This document shows positions 6,360 through 8,638 of a stretch of DNA of 8,638 bases, in pieces. Position 1 is the stretch's first letter. Each line of letters opens with the position of its first letter. The notes under the pieces were generated by a model. The model made no database searches, was not told the origin of the DNA, and was given only the letters and a program-made list of their open reading frames with translations. The translations under genes and the position numbers were made by a program. Origin of the DNA: Bacteroidota bacterium (GTDB lineage Bacteria > Bacteroidota > Bacteroidia > Chitinophagales > Saprospiraceae); the NCBI GenBank assembly GCA_024277695.1, contig JAJRUR010000284.1:1-8638 (forward strand), in the 5' to 3' direction.

Positions 6360-7850
6360 TTATATTTTTATTTCTGTACGTCGATTATTCGCTCTCCCCT
6401 CTTCTGTGTCATTCGTGTCAACAGGTTGTGTCTGTCCAAATCCCTTGGCAGTCAGACGCGAACTACTGACGCCTTTGGACATCAAAAAATTCTTTACCGC
6501 TTCTGCTCTCTCTTGAGATAGTTTCAAATTATTTGCGGCATCACCAACATTGTCCGTATGGCCTCTAAGTGATGCTTTGATCTCGGGGTTAGCCTTGAGC
6601 ATCGCTGCGACATTTTCTAACTCGTATTTTGAGTCAGCAGTAAGGCGCGCTGATCCGGTTTCAAAATTTACATGTTCCAATTTTATGATGCGCCCCGAAG
6701 CATCTTTAGACTCCAAAGCTGATTTAAAACGCGCTTCAAATGCCTCCTTGCGCTCTTTTATATCAACGTTGAGTAACTGTCCTTTGTAGGGGTCTTCGTC
6801 CGAATTGCGTATCGTACTCATATAGTATGGTTGCTGCTCAGCTAGCCATTTTTCATACTCCTGTTCAGAAACAACACGCACTAGCCGACGCATGCTGAAA
6901 TGCCCCTTACCACATAATTCGGCACAAGCCAACTCGTAATCAAATGTCTCCCAAAGCTGAGGGCCATCCGGTTCATTAGGGTCTGAAGGTACTTGATATT
7001 CAGGATATTTACTTAGTTTTTCGCGATATTCTTCTGTAGTCACCGTGGGTGTAAAGATAAAGCGCGTTGGGATACCCGGAACGGCATCGAGCTTAACTCG
7101 AAAATGAGGGAGGTCAAAAGAATGGAGAACATCTCGGGCATTTATACGCACTTTGACCTTTTTACCTACCGGAAGGACAATCTCAGAAGGTTGGATATCA
7201 TCGAGGTTTTTGGTATCCGTCCAGTCTTGTCCCAAAGGATTTAGACTCGTTATTTTTGTAAATTCTTTAGAGCCTAATTTGCCATCTGCGCCGGGGTACC
7301 TTAGTAGCCAAGCAAACTGCATACCGGTAGCTTCAATTTCCAAATAATCTTCATCCGGTTCTACATCAGCCATCACAGCATTCCACCCAACCAATCCTTT
7401 GATGACAAGTACAATCATCACCAAAGCAGGTACTACTGTCCAAATAATCTCCAGTTTATTATCGTGCGACAAAAAATTGGCCTTACGCGTCGGGCTATAA
7501 CGATACTTAAATGTAAACCAAAACAATGCAATATGTGTCAAGACAAATACAATTCCTGTAAAAAGCAGGGTCAGGTTAAACATACTATCCAATACACCTC
7601 CATGAGCAGAAGCACTCTCGTGAGGTCCATAGCCGAGCATATAGTTCTTATAATACCAAGCCGAAGCGATACAGAGTACTAGAAAGAGGATACCAAATAG
7701 GAGCATCCCCCAAGCATTTCGATTGGTATTCTGAATCTCAACATGCTCTTCGCCTCGAATCTGGCTGCCTAATTGGGACAACTTGCTCACTTGGACAGCA
7801 ATAACTACAAAAAGCGCTAAACACAATAAAATTATAATTCCTGTGGACAT
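6360..7850 (-). CDS. coxB: Cytochrome c oxidase subunit II with a C-terminal OmpA-like domain
   Basis: A 496-residue subunit II; Bacteroidota homologues are usually much shorter (roughly 350, from memory). It accepts electrons from cytochrome c at the binuclear CuA centre in the periplasm. Hydrophobic segments lie near residues 3-22, 47-66, 93-115 and 137-155; the last two are the normal subunit II hairpin. The cupredoxin domain spans about 168-325 and keeps all CuA ligands: H243, C309, E311, C313, H317 and M320 (motif CAELCGKGHFSM). W181 in GMQFAWLLRYPG fits the aromatic electron-entry region. After a linker of about 60 residues, residues 390-496 form an OmpA-like domain (GHTDNVG, LSQERA, GFGQTQP, GRANNRRTEI). 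D433 and R448 are 15 apart, like the diaminopimelate-binding Asp/Arg pair of OmpA. There is no frameshift or stop. It starts 14 nt after actF and ends 30 nt before coxA. Confidence 0.96.
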   Translation of the reverse strand: MSTGIIILLCLALFVVIAVQVSKLSQLGSQIRGEEHVEIQNTNRNAWGMLLFGILFLVLCIASAWYYKNYMLGYGPHESASAHGGVLDSMFNLTLLFTGIVFVLTHIALFWFTFKYRYSPTRKANFLSHDNKLEIIWTVVPALVMIVLVIKGLVGWNAVMADVEPDEDYLEIEATGMQFAWLLRYPGADGKLGSKEFTKITSLNPLGQDWTDTKNLDDIQPSEIVLPVGKKVKVRINARDVLHSFDLPHFRVKLDAVPGIPTRFIFTPTVTTEEYREKLSKYPEYQVPSDPNEPDGPQLWETFDYELACAELCGKGHFSMRRLVRVVSEQEYEKWLAEQQPYYMSTIRNSDEDPYKGQLLNVDIKERKEAFEARFKSALESKDASGRIIKLEHVNFETGSARLTADSKYELENVAAMLKANPEIKASLRGHTDNVGDAANNLKLSQERAEAVKNFLMSKGVSSSRLTAKGFGQTQPVDTNDTEEGRANNRRTEIKI

Positions 7851-7864
7851 ACTATATCAATTTA

Positions 7865-8638
7865 TCAAACGTGATGATGTAAACTTTCTCCAATATAAGG
7901 GTCTCTACGAGCGATGAGTGGAGCACTCGCCAAAGCTCTTAAGATTATAAATAAAAACAAAGCCAAAAAGCCCAAAAACCAAGCAATCTCTAAAAATCCG
8001 GGGAGTGTAAATCCGGAAACAAAAGATGCTGCATGTTCTGCTCCGTGAGAAGCACCATGATCAGCTCCACCATGAGCTGCTGATAGTTCGTGCGCAGTAT
8101 GCAATGCACCGGGCTTTATCATTAAGAAAAAGTCCAACCAGTGTGTAAACACTAAAAGCCCTGCAGTAAATACCAAAGTACCATACTTTCGTTTAGTATC
8201 ATTGCGCATCAATATCAAGAATGGTACAAGAAAATTCAATGCCAAATTGGCCCAAAATAGTAGAGAATATTCGTTCTGCCTCGTATGAAAATATACCGTC
8301 TCTTCCCCATTGTTTGAGTACCAAATAAGCATATACTGACTAAACCACAAATAAGTCCAAAAGATGCTAAACGCAAACAAATACTTACCCAAATCGTGTA
8401 AGTGCTCTGTCGTAATCTGTTCGAAATACCCTTTTGATTTTAGATATATAATCAACAGAATCGACAAGGCGACCATGGCTACAAACAAACTGGCAAAACA
8501 ATACCACGCAAACAATGTACTGTACCAGTGCGCATCGATGGACATCACCCACTGCCAAATGACTACAGGACCTAAGAAGCCAAATATCGGCAAAAAGGCG
8601 GCAGCCCATATCTTTGTCTTTCGATAATGGCTAAAATC
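7865..8638 (-). CDS. actF: Quinol:cytochrome c oxidoreductase, NrfD-like quinone-binding subunit (ActF), 5'-truncated by window end
   Basis: C-terminal 257 residues of an integral membrane subunit of alternative complex III, which oxidises menaquinol and passes electrons to cytochrome c in place of a bc1 complex. The frame is open to the window edge; the TTG at 8593 is not a real start, because 15 further in-frame codons precede it. Recognisable family motifs are SIDAHWYSTLF near the start, HDLGKYLFAFSIFWTYLWFSQYMLIWYSN read in two parts (HDLGKYLF, then SQYMLIWYSN), and the C-terminal ESLHHHV. About six hydrophobic segments are visible. A loop before the last helix is rich in His, Ala and Gly (six His at 8033-8101). 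The gene ends 14 nt before coxB, the usual Bacteroidota arrangement of complex III followed by oxidase. Identity is from family motifs and context; the N-terminal half is not visible. Confidence 0.9.
   Translation of the reverse strand, partial: DFSHYRKTKIWAAAFLPIFGFLGPVVIWQWVMSIDAHWYSTLFAWYCFASLFVAMVALSILLIIYLKSKGYFEQITTEHLHDLGKYLFAFSIFWTYLWFSQYMLIWYSNNGEETVYFHTRQNEYSLLFWANLALNFLVPFLILMRNDTKRKYGTLVFTAGLLVFTHWLDFFLMIKPGALHTAHELSAAHGGADHGASHGAEHAASFVSGFTLPGFLEIAWFLGFLALFLFIILRALASAPLIARRDPYIGESLHHHV

Noticed and set aside
8591..8593. TTG at 8593 as the start of actF
   Set aside because: The frame continues without a stop to the window end and the protein would lack half of the family domain; the gene is simply cut by the window.

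Overview
The window is a stretch of a Bacteroidota respiratory gene cluster. All genes I can support read on the minus strand, so transcription runs from high to low coordinates. The lineage call rests on five points: alternative complex III (ActF) directly upstream of cytochrome c oxidase, the order coxB-coxA-ctaB-coxC-coxC-coxD, 5-helix subunit III proteins in tandem, a TAnnTTTG-type promoter element at the left edge, and weak Shine-Dalgarno signals. A Saprospiria-like member is my guess; the sequence does not prove the class.

Layout in transcription order: the 3' part of actF (7865-8638, cut by the window end); coxB (6360-7850), which carries an OmpA-like peptidoglycan-binding domain at its C-terminus; coxA (4485-6329), an A1-type haem-copper oxidase subunit I with all metal ligands; ctaB (3599-4480), haem O synthase; two subunit III genes (3031-3597 and 2078-3025, the second with a periplasmic insert of about 95 residues); coxD, subunit IV (1573-2034); a SCO1-position thioredoxin-fold protein with no cysteine at all (986-1573); a DUF420/CtaM-like membrane protein (450-986); and a small secreted membrane protein with a CPMCRM motif (162-425). 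Gaps are 43 nt or less, and several junctions overlap or touch (TGATG, TAATG), so this is very probably one operon whose promoter lies to the right of the window. The first 161 bases hold no complete gene. They contain a probable promoter and possibly the first codons of the next minus-strand gene.

Working together, ActF belongs to the complex that oxidises menaquinol and reduces cytochrome c. CoxB takes electrons at CuA, and CoxA reduces oxygen and pumps protons. CtaB starts haem A synthesis, while the SCO-like, DUF420 and CPMC proteins are probable assembly factors.

The most unusual points are the CoxB-OmpA fusion, which could tether the oxidase to the cell wall, and the loss of all copper ligands in the SCO-like protein next to a small Cys/Met-motif protein that could bind Cu(I). 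His-rich segments in several subunits and the large periplasmic insert in the second subunit III are secondary observations. No phage, insertion sequence, CRISPR array, tRNA or rRNA was seen.
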